A stretch of DNA of 64,000 nucleotides from Brachypodius melanocephalos (Eukaryota > Chordata > Aves > Passeriformes > Pycnonotidae), in contig VZSR01000520.1 of NCBI GenBank assembly GCA_013398615.1, positions 36,806,563 through 36,870,562 on the forward strand. The letters are read 5' to 3'. The notes beneath the pieces are model-generated. The model made no database searches and was not told the origin of the DNA. It saw only the letters and a list, made by a program, of their open reading frames with translations. Position numbers and translations under genes: made by a program. Positions 23,130 through 35,700 of the stretch are shown here, in pieces. How positions within the stretch are numbered: position 1 is the first letter of the stretch; each line of letters begins with the position of its first letter.

Positions 23130-26100
23130 AACATAACTACATTTTTATATATAAACCTCAATTTATTCATGGATGCTGAGTTGTTATCTTTCTTTTGATT
23201 GTCCCCTCTCCTTCTTATTCCATCTGAGCACTTTGCTCTCTGTTTTTTTTTTTCTGTTTCTCCAAATCCCCCTCAAACCTTTCTGAATTATAACTCTGCT
23301 TTTTCCTCATTTCTCCCGTTACCTCTGCAACATTCTAAAGGTGCCTAAAACAAAAAACATCTGACCTTAAAGACATGCTACTAAAACCTACAGAAACAGC
23401 AACAGTCTGTATTGTAATATATATTTGTCTAGACATTATCTACCAAGAGCTTCAACAAGAGTTCTCAAAAATCTGGAACCTTGACATACACTTTTCACTG
23501 TTGCATCACTCATCGGATTTTTCCCATTTATGTTTTTAGCAATGCTTGCAATGAAATTTGATGGCATTGTTAAAAACCACAGCCAAACAAAAGAGAATCT
23601 TCCTTTTAATGATGCAAACATAAGTAAACTTCTCTCTTTGTTGATGCATTTAGCAATCTGGGCAAAGAGGAATCTTAGATTCAGCTTCCAGCTCCTATAT
23701 AAGTTGGAGAAGGCTGCTTGGACTCCTCATTTGTCAGATTCTCATCTTCAGAAGGAACCATGACTTGTTTCTCCTTTGCCTCTTCTCTGTTTTGTGAAAC
23801 TAGTTTTGGTTAAGTTTTACATTTCCCTGGGGAAACTTAGGGAAGTGCCTTGAGAACAAACCACCTCCTGTCTTCAGCACCTGCTCCCTTCTGCTTGTGT
23901 ACCATGTCAGCTTCAGAGTGGCCAATTTGCCATCTTCTCTGTTTGGCTTTGGCTACATATTTCATTGCCCTTTACTTTCTTTACAGGTACAGCATATTGT
24001 CTTTGTTCTCTTCTAGGCTTACAGTGACCTGGGCCATCTGAGCCACAAATATCTGTCACTGCTGTCACAGAGATCCAAAGTCTACAGAAGGATACTCTCA
24101 AGGCAATCACTGATGCTGTCTCTTCCAGGCTTTTTTTCACTCCTTATACATTTTAATAACCAAACCATTAACATACAGAAACACTTCATCATAAGCCAGG
24201 TGAGAGGTAGCTAGACTTTCTTTCTTTAATTTGCATTTATTCTAAGTTTCAAAGAAAATTTAAAATTACAAAATCTCAACAGATGACTTAAGGAGCCATT
24301 ATTAATGGGAATATTAAACAATTAAAATAAAACCTTTAATGTAATTGCACAAAGTATTCATTTACCCTTCCAAATAGAGTGAGTAGTTATAAGTACAGAT
24401 GGATGTGTGCTAAGCCATTTAGCTTCCTGGGCTGCTCAAGAAATCAGCAAGCTACCTGGAAAGACACAGATAACTGGACCTGTGGGATACTCAGGGCTAA
24501 GTGATCCTAAAAGGAAGATATCTTTCTTTCAACAGTATTTACAGTCACACATTAGAGAAATTGATAATCATTAAAGAATTATCCTTAAGGAGAAAATACA
24601 ATCTGTGGTTACATACTTTACAATTTCTCTCTGGGGATGATGAATTATTGGTAGTCCTGAGAATGGCTCCTTAATTTTCATTATTTCAAAGCACACAGAG
24701 ATGAAGTTGTAGGTGATGAATGTGGGTAAAAGATTGGTGAAAGCCCACTACGATGGGGTGAGCAGCAAGGGTGGCTTGAACCTATTTGAGAACTGCTAAG
24801 ACAGTCACTGGCTGTTCCATCTACATTAAGCAAGAATGCTGAAAACTCCTTCAACTTAAGGAAAAACTCTCTGCTTTAATAGGGATGCTTACTACAGCAC
24901 AGGTGCAATGGAACAAACATTTGATCCAGGGAAATCTTGTACAGTGTGGATTTTATTTGAAAGTTTTCCTTGATCATATCACAAAAAATTATATAAAATC
25001 TAATGCAAGAGTAGATTACCAGGGAAAATCATAGGTCCATCTAGTACACTGTCTTTAAAAAATCGCTTGTAATGGATATTTAAATGAAGAATTTCAGAAG
25101 AAATCAAATACAGACCCTTTCCTAGTATAGTATTCCAGTTTCTGGCAATGTGATGTGCAACGGGATTCTGAGCTGAATGGGACATCTGATGTTGAAACTT
25201 TTCTTTCATGGTTTCCAACCATTCTCTGAAACTATTTATGTTAGTGACATCCAAAACATATTCTGCAAGGACCTCCACTGTTACATCTAAAGATACTTCC
25301 CTTCGTTTCTTCTAAATCTGATATTTGATATTCGATATTTCACTTTGGACAATTAATCCAAAATATTTTGTATTTTTTTTCCTTTTTTTATTTTTTGTTA
25401 TAATATCTAGTATGACATGATTAATTAACTTCAAGGTTTTTGCTTTGTATAGATTTGGTTTTTATGTCACCTCCCCTTTCATCATTCAAAGAAAAGAAAG
25501 AAACAAAAATAAATATTCATCATAGACCAACTGTCCTGGGAGGACATCATTTGGTGAAAAGGATTGTTTCTTTCTAAAAAATTAATGAGATTATAAATAA
25601 GAGCTGAACACACTTCTTATTTAACTATGTTTTCCAAGTTTTTGTTTGAAAAACATGTAACTTCCTTGATAGGAAGTAAAGATCTTTGTGTTATAGTGCA
25701 GAAAGATGTGCAGATGGTAGGGAAAGGTGCCAGCTAAGGTGACACTCCAGTTCACATGATCTGGTCATAGCCACACAGCTGTTCAGAACCCTGCATCCAG
25801 AAAGCATCAGGATCTTGGTCTGAGAAAGACCAAGGGTGTTAGTATTTTTTCATGCTAAAAACAAGAAAGGAGGAGGAGAACTAGTCATAATTTTCTTCTT
25901 TGTTTTCAACTTTTCAAATTACACATTCACAATTTGTGGTCAGATATACTAAAGTACATATAGATGCTTCCGTCCTCACTTGGAACTGTGGGTGCTTTTT
26001 GACGTGGCAAAACAGAGCCTTTTCAGTTTAGTGCTTGCAGTATATTTAAACAATTAAACACTAGGTTGCATATCAGCAAGCATATACTCTTGATTTTATT

Positions 26101-27447
26101 ACTTTATTTTGCTTGAAAAAGCAATTGTTCTGTTGGAAAAGCAGATAAAGTCTATACAGTATATTGTTGTTATTGGCCCTACGCTGTTTAAAGTTCTAGA
26201 GAACACTTTATTTTCAATTTTATTGAATAGGTTTCCATACAACATAGAGTGTGCTTCACTGCACAGTGTTTCCACGTATCCATATGCTTACAGGTCTCAT
26301 AGTCTCAAAGTCAGGAGTAGCAAACTTATGCATTCTATACCATAATATTATTTTCTTTGATACTTCATCTCAGAGACAACGAACTGTTTACAGACATTTT
26401 AACTTGGTATTCTACAGATAGCTGTTTCTCATGTTTACAAACAAGTTACATTAATGTAATGATTCTGCAATTACATAAAAAGATTACCAGACCACTTGAA
26501 AATCCCCTACTAGCATTCTCATTTATATCAGCGTACTGTTCTCAATTAGAGTAATATACGTCTGATGATTCACTTTACTGCAAAACTTAATTTGGATTTC
26601 TTGTTAATTCACATTGCGTCAGTGTTTAACACCAAATATTAATAAATGTCTCTGATTTTTTTTTTTGCAGAAATAAAAAAATAAAGTTAATTGGACTGTT
26701 TTGTAGAACAATTTTTATGTACCAAAACTTATTATTTGATTGCTGCAAAATAGCCCACCTTCAGCAGGCTCAGCGCATTTGGTTGATTTTCTGAGAGGGG
26801 ATAAATAAATTTCTCTGAGTCAATGAGTAACAGTGCAGGTGATAGTGACATCAGTGGTATCCAGAGAGTGATCATCTCATTGCAGAGGAGAAAGTAAAGA
26901 ACAGAAGAAAGTAAAAGCTGCCCTCATTTGCAGAAAGTTATCTTTTCAAGCTGAACGTTAGCTTGCACTCAGGACAAGCTTTTCGTCTGCCCTCATCTGC
27001 AAAGCCAAGTTATTATAATGGAAGCCACCAACAGGCTAAAGAGGGAAGGAACTTAAAAGTTTGTGAGAAATGTATGTTAAAAATCTGTTTAAGACAATAT
27101 GAAAAACTGCTCACGTACATACAAATAGGTGAAAATTCTTTTTCAGCTTTATTTACCTGAGAATGAATTTCAGTTTGAAGAGGCCTTTATGTCGTTTCAG
27201 GCAAAGCACCTAAGATATAAGCAATTTTCAACAAGAGTACTACACATTTGTCTTTATAACAATTTGTATGTAACAGCTTTTATGCAAATGATGCTAAAGT
27301 GGCACCTTTTTTCTAAATTGGACATTTTTATGGTTATAATTTTCTTCTGTAATAACAGCAAAAAAATGGTTGTCCCAGTGGAGTTGAGCATTTCATCTCT
27401 AGTGCTGTTTTGTGAAGTTGGAATGACAAGTTTCTTTCATTTGCACA

Positions 27448-27482
27448 AAGAATGACAAAAAGAAGTATTTTTTGTCATTCTT
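27448..27482. other. Perfect 14-bp stem hairpin
   Basis: The arm AAGAATGACAAAAA (27448-27461) is the exact reverse complement of TTTTTGTCATTCTT (27469-27482), with a 7-nt loop. The total of 35 nt is too short for a pre-miRNA of normal size. A related GGAATGACAAG lies just upstream at about 27420. Role unknown. Confidence 0.8.
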
Positions 27483-28321
27483 GTCTGACTTGGTTGAAGC
27501 AGTTACACTTGGAAGCAGCACCAGTCCCCTGACACCAACCTTTTCTCTGCCATCAAGAATGGTATCATAAAGTCATAATAAAACTTAAAGGAACTAAAAA
27601 ATATTGCATTCTCTCTGTTTCTGCTCTTTGAAGGACATAAATCACTTTGTTAGTTTAAGTTGCTGCTTTGGTGTGGTCTTTGGCATTGATTCACATTTAT
27701 TCTCCAGAGGTCAGACAGGTGACTTTTACAGACCATGGTTTTAGATTTAATTAACTATGATACAAGAGAATTTATGTATTTCATGCAAACATTCCAAGGC
27801 ATTAGTATAATAAACCAAGTACATAGGCAGGTTCTTGTTGCTTAATTGACTATGCAGTTCTGCAACAGTGATGTGAGAAATTCTGGGTCTTTAACAACGA
27901 TTAAATTCTATCCCAGCTACCAATTAATTAGTGATCTGTAACCAGGAAACTTTATGATGGATGATTTTACCTCCATAAAGTGATAAATTGGTAGACTTTA
28001 ATTGAGACGTACAATAAGGTTAACAAAATCTAATTGAAATCTGATACTTCATCTCATAAAGTAGAATCTCATAAAATATAATTAAATGTACTATTTAGTA
28101 AAAAACCCACAAATGTTTATTTGAATGTGAACAGCTAATAAATGCTGAAGCCTCTTGTGTGTCTCTCTCTAAACTATGTAAGTAATATCTATATACCTTC
28201 TATATATAAACTATAAATTCAAAGTCTATTTTTAATCAATCTTCTGTTAGTACTGATCTTTGTTTCTGCTGCTCAAATATTACCTGTAGTGCTCCTTGGC
28301 ATTCTGCACATTGGCCTAGTA

Positions 28322-28720
28322 TGCTGTGTTTGCTGGGACAGAGTTAATTTTTTTCACAGCACCTAGCATGAGGCTATATTTTAGACTTGTCCTGAAAACA
28401 GGGTTTAGAATGCCAAAATGTTTGTGTTATTGCTGAGCATTGCCTACACAACATCAACACCTTTTCTGCTCCACACCCCACCAGTGGCATTGCATGCACA
28501 AGGACTTGGAATGGGACACAGCTGGGACAGGTAACTCCAACTTACCACAAAGGGACTCTGTGCCACATGACACAGATGCTCAGCATATTAAGCTGGGAAA
28601 GAAGAAGGAAGTAGGGGATCATTGTAGGGATGGCGTTTGTCTTCCCAAGCCACAGCTATGTGTAATGGAGCTCAGGTTTCCCAGGGATGGCGAAACGCTT
28701 GCCTGCCCATGGGAAGTGGT
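28322..28720 (+). mobile_element. Endogenous retrovirus LTR, 3'-truncated
   Basis: About 400 bp recognised as the 5' part of a common avian ERV LTR. It begins near 'TGCTGTGTTTGCTGGGACAG', runs through the 'ACCCCACCAGTGGC' block and a 'GGACACAGCTGGGACAGGTA' block. It then passes a degraded TATA region ('CAGCATATTAAGCTGGG' near 28580) and the 'GATGGCGTTTGTCTTCCCAAG' region, stopping after 'CCCATGGGAAGTGGT'. The normal continuation (R/U5 side with the terminal CA) is missing; the sequence passes directly into CR1. No internal retroviral genes and no second LTR are present. The family name was recalled from the general pattern, so the exact ERV class (ERVL or ERVK-like) is not certain. Confidence 0.8.
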
Positions 28721-29040
28721 GGTCAAACCCCAGTCTGTCTGTATATACAAGATTACTCCATCCCAGGTGCAGAATCTGGCACCTGTCTTTGTTAAACTGC
28801 ATAGAGTTCATGACTGCCCAGTTCTCTGATTTGTTGAAGTCTCTCTGCAGGGCCTCTCTGCCTTCAAGGGAGTCAAGAGCTCCTCCCAGTTTTATATCAC
28901 AGACAAACTCACCTAGTGTACCTTTGAGTCCTGTGCTCAAGTTGTTTTTGAAGAAGTTGAAGAGAGTTGGTCCTAAAATGGAGCCCTGCAGAACCCTGCC
29001 AGTGACCTGTTGCCAGCCTGACATCACCCAATTCACACTT
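28721..29040 (-). pseudogene. CR1 LINE reverse-transcriptase fragment, broken
   Basis: Read on the minus strand, the block encodes part of the CR1 ORF2 reverse transcriptase. The conserved 'LQGSILGPTLFN' motif lies at about residues 16-27 of a frame starting at 29036, followed by 'STGLKGTLGEF', 'DSLEGREALQRDFNK' and 'FNKDRCQILHLGW'. The catalytic FADD box reads FVCD (28896-28907), so the first catalytic aspartate is lost and the copy is inactive. CR1 copies normally keep their 3' end, but here the 3' portion is gone and the fragment abuts the LTR. The last roughly 20 residues of the open frame are read from antisense LTR, not CR1. Confidence 0.92.
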
Positions 29041-29774
29041 GGGGAATGTCATGGAGCTAACCTTTATTATTGTAATAATGATCTGAAAGGTTAAGTTCAG
29101 CCCTTCTTTTTTTTTCAGAGTGCTTATAGCTAAGAATGGTTTTCTATAGAAATACAAGGTGTTCTCTCTCTGCTCAACAGTTTCTGTCTTTGAAGTTCCT
29201 ACGCTTTGCATTGTAACTTCCATTTCAGCTATACAGTATCTGTACATACAATTGCTGAACTGCCAGAGGAAACCATGACTTGAGACATCCTAGAGTTTCA
29301 GCCAAGGCAAAGCTTCAAAGCAATTAAAGCCATAACTGTGTATGCAAAAGGAATTTCCTGAACATAATGACTACAGGAGGAGACAACTACATTGATAAGT
29401 ATATTACAATGTTAACGTTGAAATTTTCCTTCTAAATTCCCACAATAAAAGTCTGTTCAGTCATTGATGTTCCTATAAAGACATACTGGCAAACTACATC
29501 CTCCTATGCCTGAAAAAGAAAAAAAGCAGTGGATACAGCTGAGTAGGGGAAATGTTTTGTATGCTTGGGGCTCTCCCACAGAAACCGTGTCTTGTCTTCA
29601 ATCATTTGGATTACTTAAATAATTTCACAGTGTACCATCTTATTTTTAAATATCTGCTTATGAAGAAACGCTTCTGGTATTATGGAGGAGAGGGAGTGGG
29701 TTAATGCATTATTTACATTTTAGAAGCAGAAATGTCTTTTTCTCAGCACAATATTAATTAATAAATACTTCGTA
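29041..29774. other. Unique sequence, no gene seen
   Basis: The minus-strand open frame that crosses 29041-29247 runs into the CR1 fragment in a different frame from the reverse transcriptase and has no domain of its own. The remainder is AT-rich unique sequence. Confidence 0.5.
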
Positions 29775-29970
29775 CATTTAATAGCACCTTTCATCCAAAG
29801 ACCTCAAAGCATCTCCAGATTTTTGCAAGTGAGCAAACTGAGGCAGATAACTACCAGGCAGCATTTGCAAGGTCACTCTGTATGTTCCTGGTGGAGCTAG
29901 CAATGGATACTTCAGTGCATTGACTAAGGATCCTGAAACCAACCCCTCCGGCCCACTGTGCTGAATGAGC
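29775..29970 (-). repeat. MIR-type core-SINE relic
   Basis: On the plus strand, 'AGCACCTTTCATCCAAAGAC' and 'CTCAAAGCATCTCCAG' match the reverse complement of the 3' tail of MIR/L2-like amniote elements. They are followed by 'GAGCAAACTGAGGCAGATAA', 'GCAAGGTCACTCTGTA' and 'CTGGTGGAGCTAGCAATGG', the reverse complement of the core and tRNA-related parts. The order is colinear with the family, but divergence is high. The 68-codon minus-strand frame over it is incidental. Confidence 0.65.
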
Positions 29971-31137
29971 AAACCTATGTACACTAATAGATTATTAATG
30001 TTTTGACAATCTAATGGTTTGCTTAATTTGACATACTATTAGGGCTTTATAATTAAGGAAATATGTGTTAACGTTGGTATTAAAATATTTTTTTGCCAAA
30101 ATATTCAGTGGAATCAAGTTAACAAATGTTTGCCTTACTGTCCCTGAAAACTAGTGAGGAAAACAGCTCATACGGGATGTGGAATAAAAGGGCTGATTTC
30201 ACATAAAAAGATTATTAAATGCTAAATGTTAATAGGAGTTTGGAGCATATATTGAACATCACTCAACAAACAGGGCTGAGAAAGTACCCAACTTCAAAAT
30301 AATTTTTATTTTATTTTGAAAGTCCAAATCACATCAGGCCTAATTGGCGTCTGCACCATGACCCCTTTGCACTTTTCTGGTAACATAACAGCACCTGGAA
30401 GTGTGGATATATGTTAATATACTCGTCTGTGATGGTCTAAGGAGATTTAGAGCCTAAGAAAAATATATCTCTTTGGTGTTGCCTTCTCTATTTGTTATTA
30501 GTTTAACTCAATAGGAAAAATGAACTGGTACAAGTCCTTCTGATAGTGTTTTTAGTTTCATACACTATATTTACATCTGGCTAAAACACTTTTTGGTGCA
30601 ATCTCTGCTAACCAGAATGATCACTGCATCATGAATAATCAAATTAGATTAGCCAACTCTGCGCAGGTCCAATCGTCCTCTTATTGTCTACAGAAAAAGC
30701 ATCCTTTGGTTTTAGACTACTTTATAGTCTACTACCACAATCCCTGATGGCCTATCACCAGAAAACCACCCAAATTCCTTCCTTTTTTTTTTTTTTCTTA
30801 AAATATTAAGTGTCCTTTATCCATTCTTGTTTATCTGCTGGCTGTCTGTAGCACGCATGAGAGTTCACTATCCCTGTCATCCTGGTGCATTTTTTGCTTC
30901 GTTAATTATGAAAATCACATGGTGATTACAAAGCCTTCATGTTCAAATCAGAAAACATGATGCACACAGTTACACATAGCCATTTACCACACTCATCGGT
31001 AACTGCAGGATCTCAGGAAGAATGCTTACAATTCCCCTTGTTGAAATAAAACATTATTTCTCAAAAGCATTCCTTTCCTATTCATTACATAGCAATGTAA
31101 TGGACTGAAGGAGGCACAGATCCTCATCTCCCTAACT
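29971..31137. other. Unique sequence, possible conserved non-coding blocks
   Basis: No gene recognised. A T14 run lies at 30783-30796. Segments around 30150-30260 and 30330-30420 have an even base mix, TAAT-type motifs and no low complexity, the texture often seen in conserved non-coding elements; this is an impression only. Confidence 0.35.
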
Positions 31138-31214
31138 CTGGTGTAAATTAGGAGCAGCTCCTCTGAGATCAGTGCAGTTGCTCTAAATAAGCAACAGCGA
31201 TCAGAGTCTGGCTA
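31138..31214. repeat. Ancient amniote repeat relic
   Basis: The block follows the well-known reptile/bird ancient repeat pattern 'GTGTAAAT(C)AGGAGTAACTCC...' on the plus strand. Here it reads 'GGTGTAAATTAGGAGCAGCT', then 'CTCTGAGATCAGTGCAGTTG', and after a short gap 'GATCAGAGTCTGGC'. I know the pattern from comparing amniote genomes but cannot give its library name with certainty. Confidence 0.5.
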
Positions 31215-32540
31215 AGGAACTTTGCATACTCACTATTAAACTTGGAAAAGGGAACCCCTGTCTGTCTCAATTTCCCAAGTGCTATCTGTCACTAACAAGG
31301 CACACACACATTAATTGTGTGTTTTAAAAGTTTGTTTGGTTGAACTTGTCATCCTAGGCTAAAATTGTGTGACCTAACTTGTAGTAGCTTTTGCAGTGAA
31401 GGTATCATTTACTGTTGAGTATATTTTACTGTGCTGTTATAGATCTTTTCACTCAACCAGCTGTCTAACATGTTGAATAGTCTTTCATCTTGTCAAACAC
31501 TTCCATTCCCCTTTCTACAGCTTTCTCAGCCAGCATGTACACACCTAATCAATCTAATGCCACTGTCTCCAGACTTTAAAACCAGAAAAGCACTGCCCAA
31601 ACTACTTTTTTAAAGAGACAGCCTTCCTTTTCCAGTAAATTCATCATCAAGAGGACAGATAAATTGTTAAATGAGAAGAAACACATCTCCGAAACTGTTA
31701 CTCTAGGTCCAGCCTCGGAGCTCGAGTTCACTCACTGAATCTGTCATTCAGTAAAGGCTGTTGGGGGCTTCCCTTCACACTGATCATGTATATGTTAATG
31801 TAATTTAATTTAATAAACATCTTACACATGGAACTGAGTTTAAATCCTCTTGCTTTTGCTTACTTATTCTTTTTTTTTCCATTTTTAGACAAACAAGATT
31901 AGTCTGCCTCAATCTGTTCAATGCCATTTTTTCTCCTTTATTTTCCTTGTCCTTATCCTCCATCAATGGGAACTCCATTAGTAGATTGATATCTACACCA
32001 TACAGGAGGCAGGTGAAAAAAAAAATCCATTGGCATTGCTTTCAGGTGGCCCCTACTATGTGATATAGTGTATACCTTACATGGTATGGAGTATTCATTA
32101 GGGCTGTTTTTATTTTTATTACTTTTATTTTTATTAGATATATTACCTCCTGAGACTGTATGAAGTGAACCATGTCACTGGGTGAGATTACTACTCAGTT
32201 AATAGCAGTTCTGAAATCAGTCAGTTGGGAATAGGCTGTGTTGCAAGAACCTCTAAAATGTGAATATATGTGATGGGGGACAGGGTAGCTTTCCAAAGGG
32301 GAGGGTTTTTCTTCTGTTGATGGATTCTCTTGTGGAACATTTTTCAATTGGAGGCTCATTTCTATGTGTGCTTTTAGTTAAAACAGATAACAACACCTGA
32401 AACAAACACTTTTATAGCCGGCAGGTACACATGAAATAGAGAGGCCTGAACAAACAGGTAGAGGTGAGTGCTTTGTATTTTCAGTCTCATTTTGAATTAC
32501 TAAGAATGGAGGGAGGTAAAGACACTTCAACCTTTAAGCC
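31215..32540. other. Unique sequence, no gene seen
   Basis: No recognised gene or repeat. T/A-rich patches occur near 31860-31940 and 32100-32140. Confidence 0.5.
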
Positions 32541-32704
32541 CCTTTGACATTCACAAAGTGCTAAAAGTCAGCTGGGGTCTCTGCTCTGACAAATTTGCAT
32601 CTCTTTGAATATGACGCTTGAAAAGCCAAGCCGCTAGATTAAATTTTGCCATGGAGAAAATGAGAAAGGCTTCCATCTCCCAGGTCTACTGGGAGGATCT
32701 TTAT
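32541..32704. promoter_or_regulatory. Element A, first copy of a duplicated block
   Basis: This 164-bp block is repeated in the same orientation at 36579-36756. By eye the copies share roughly 85-90 percent of aligned bases, with a few small gaps. They share a 28-bp stretch with no change (32583-32610 here, 36621-36648 in the other copy) that contains the exact POU octamer ATTTGCAT (32593-32600) and CTTTGAA, a TCF/LEF-like core. Further shared parts are TGACGCTTGAAAA, GCTAGATTAAATTTT and GAGAAAATGAGAAA, ending in GATCTTTAT. Neither copy holds an open frame worth calling. Strong retention of sequence in non-coding DNA suggests a regulatory module; this is inference. It could also be a copy of an ancient exapted repeat. 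Sequence on either side does not match the other copy. Confidence 0.6.
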
Positions 32705-35700
32705 GGTTGATTTACTTTTTTTAAATAAATGTTTCTTTATGTGTTTTCTCTAGTTTGTGTCCAGCCTTCCTCTGTCATGCATGCTGTAACTTCTGCCAGT
32801 TATATCAGCCCACAGTAAGTCAACCTGGGCAGAGCACAAGGTGAAAGAATATTTCAATCTAAACTGCATGCCCCTTCTGTGTTTTCTGATTAAAATTTGC
32901 AAGCAAACCTTGGAATAAACTATACCTGACATGACTTCTAAAATAATTTACGCTGGTTATAAACCATGGGCTAAATCCTACAAACCCTCCCTATGCCGTT
33001 TGCATGCAGAAGAGCTGCAGGTTTGCAGGAGCAGGTCCCTCTATGCAGCTGAAACCTTACTACAGAGGACAACAGGCAGAATAATGATTATAGGGAACCC
33101 ATAAAAATATTAAACTGATTACCCATTGAATAAAATCCACTAAAGTATGAATTATCTAATGAGCTGCTGCTGTGCTTCAGGCTGACTTATCCTGCATTAA
33201 GTTAACAATGACACCACGGATTCCTGTGGATCTGCTGTGGGGAGGGTGAGGGCAAGTTTGGCACTCATTTAGGTGCAGAACTGTTTCAGCTAATGACAAA
33301 TGAAAAGGTGTATGTAAGGCAAATGTTTCAAGGTTTATAGAAGCTTATAGTAGGGACTCGATTTATTTGCTAAGCATTTATGGCAGCTCCTGAATTTATA
33401 ACCATGTCAGCAAAAAACTTTTCACAGATGTTGAATGTAAACATTGTTTTAATGTTCATTGATGAAATCCCAAGTACACTGCTGTTATTCTTGCATTATT
33501 AAATAAGGCCAGGGCTTGAAATCATACTAGATTTTACAAAAAAAAAAAAAAAAATTAATACACCTCCATTGTATCTACATTTGCTACTACAGGATACTCA
33601 TTATTTTTGGAATTTCTAAAGCAGAATAAATATTTTTTTTGTGAGCCAAGAGATGACTCCCTCAATGCTTTACTTTACTCTGTCTTTGTTTCCTCAGTGT
33701 ATGTGAAACGTGTATATAATAGTATCATACTCAGAGCCAGTAGGAGATATTGTGTGTGAAGGGTTTTTTTTCTCCTCTACACAAAAATTGTTTGTAAGTT
33801 CTGTGCACAGCAAAAGCTATGAAAAATCACGTATAGCTAGTTTTCCCTTTTTATTTTTATTTCCTTGCTGAGTTGTTATAATTTTCTGGCAGATCACATT
33901 ACATTAGAATGAAATGTGATCTGTAGTTAGGACTTAGCAATGCATCCTGCAGCTTTAATTCAGTCACTTGGGTTCCAGTTTAGCCCAACATGTGTCTCTT
34001 GAAATAACTCAGGAGAGCAGATTGATGATATACTTAGCAGAGGAATAACAGTGTTGGAGACTACAGTACTAAACAATTCAGTTATTAAACATATCTAAGC
34101 ATCTGAAGAAAAAATCTAACTTTCTGGAAAAAAAGGCAAAATATTTAGGAACCCAACAAAGCTTTTGTTGGTATTGATTGGAACAGTGAAATACAGAAAG
34201 CATTTTTTAAATTACTTAAACTGGACTTGAAAGTCCAGTTACTGCAAACTGATCTTGGGGATCTTAACCTCAGAATCTTACTGTCATTTCAGGGTCTCAT
34301 TCAGGTCTGTTTTCTTCAGATGTCACTGTGGCATTTTAGTATTTAGAGACAGAAGTATTCTCTTTTCAGAGAAAACAATCCTTTCCAGTAACTGAACGAT
34401 TTGAAGCTTTTATATAACATTCATTTGCACACTCAAATGTTCTCTCACCTTTCAGAGTCTGTTATTTTTTGCTTCCCCTCTCAAATCCAGCTGCTTTCTC
34501 AGAGGTCTCAGACCAGCTCCTTCCCATGCTCACTTTGTTGCTCTGCACCTTGAACCTGCCTGTTCATTCATGTCATTCCCTACTTTCTAAGACCACCCTT
34601 ATCTGTGACATTTTATTCCTGGTTGGAGACTGCAGTCACCTCCAGGACTGTAGTGTAGGAGTAGCAGTGGGACCTGCCAAATGCATCCTTGCTGAAGGAA
34701 GAAGGGTGCATCCGTCCCACTCAGCTACAGAGCTCCACAGATCAGGCATGGTTTAGGTTGCAGAAGACTCCTTGTCCAAGCCCCAGGCCAGCTGTTATGG
34801 GATGGTGGCTCAATACACCCTAGCAGATTGAGGACAGCCTAGATATTTTTGTTCTGAATTAGGCTCCCAGCAAGTCCACTTCCCAGCTAGGAGAAGGACT
34901 TGGATGCCTTTTTCCAGAGAAAGAAGAAAGTGAGGGATCTGGGAGTCTCTGAAAAAAACACTTCAATACCTCATTTGAGTACACACTTATGCAGTGTATT
35001 GGAGTTTCTAGGACAACTCACTTACAAATGGATCATTACAGCAGTAAAAGCCAGTTTATTATTTAACCAATTCAGGCTGAGTGGAGACTGGAGAGTATTG
35101 GCAGTTGCATTGATTGTAAGTAAGAGTCAAGCAATTAATGCACAGAATTTTCAGCAACAGTCTTGAGGAGAGTGTGCAATGTGCCCAAATAAGTATGGCT
35201 GAGGAGGTGTTAACTGAATTTGGAATAAGCCTGAAGACAAGGGCAATGAAAAGCAGGATATTCTTATAACATATTGCCAATGTCCAAACATCACAAGTAT
35301 TTTTAAATGCATGTGAATTAAACTTAGCCTTTTCTTCTGGGTAGACAAGAACAAAGTAGTTTTCAACCCTTATATGCTGCTTATCACCAGTAGAATACCT
35401 TTGTGTCCATCCCAGCACAGAGGTCTGGTCAGAAATGGTCAGGCTTGGTACTAAACTCATAGCACTACACATATATAGATGTCCAGGATGGAGAAGTCTG
35501 GCTTGGAAACAGCTCTTCAATGCACTTTGCTTTGAGGGGATAGGCTAAATGTTAAAGCTTATGGATTTACCTGGCACATTTTCATGCTTACAGCACTAGG
35601 CATCTTTATTTGTTTTAATGAAACCAGAGACAATTGAAAATTAATGTGATTCGAGGACTTTGACTCCCTTTTCCTGGAAGAATATATTCTAGAGGGACAC

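Larger units (their letters stand above)
22736..28321. other. Unique AT-rich sequence, no gene seen
   Basis: No gene recognised. Contains the AC microsatellite and the small hairpin listed separately. Open frames at 26.1-27.5 kb (up to 108 codons) are AT-rich, hydrophobic and in different frames; no domain is seen. The rest is unique sequence. Confidence 0.5.

Noticed and set aside
35059..35520. 153-codon minus-strand open frame
   Set aside because: No domain or splice context seen, and other frames overlap it on both strands; likely chance.
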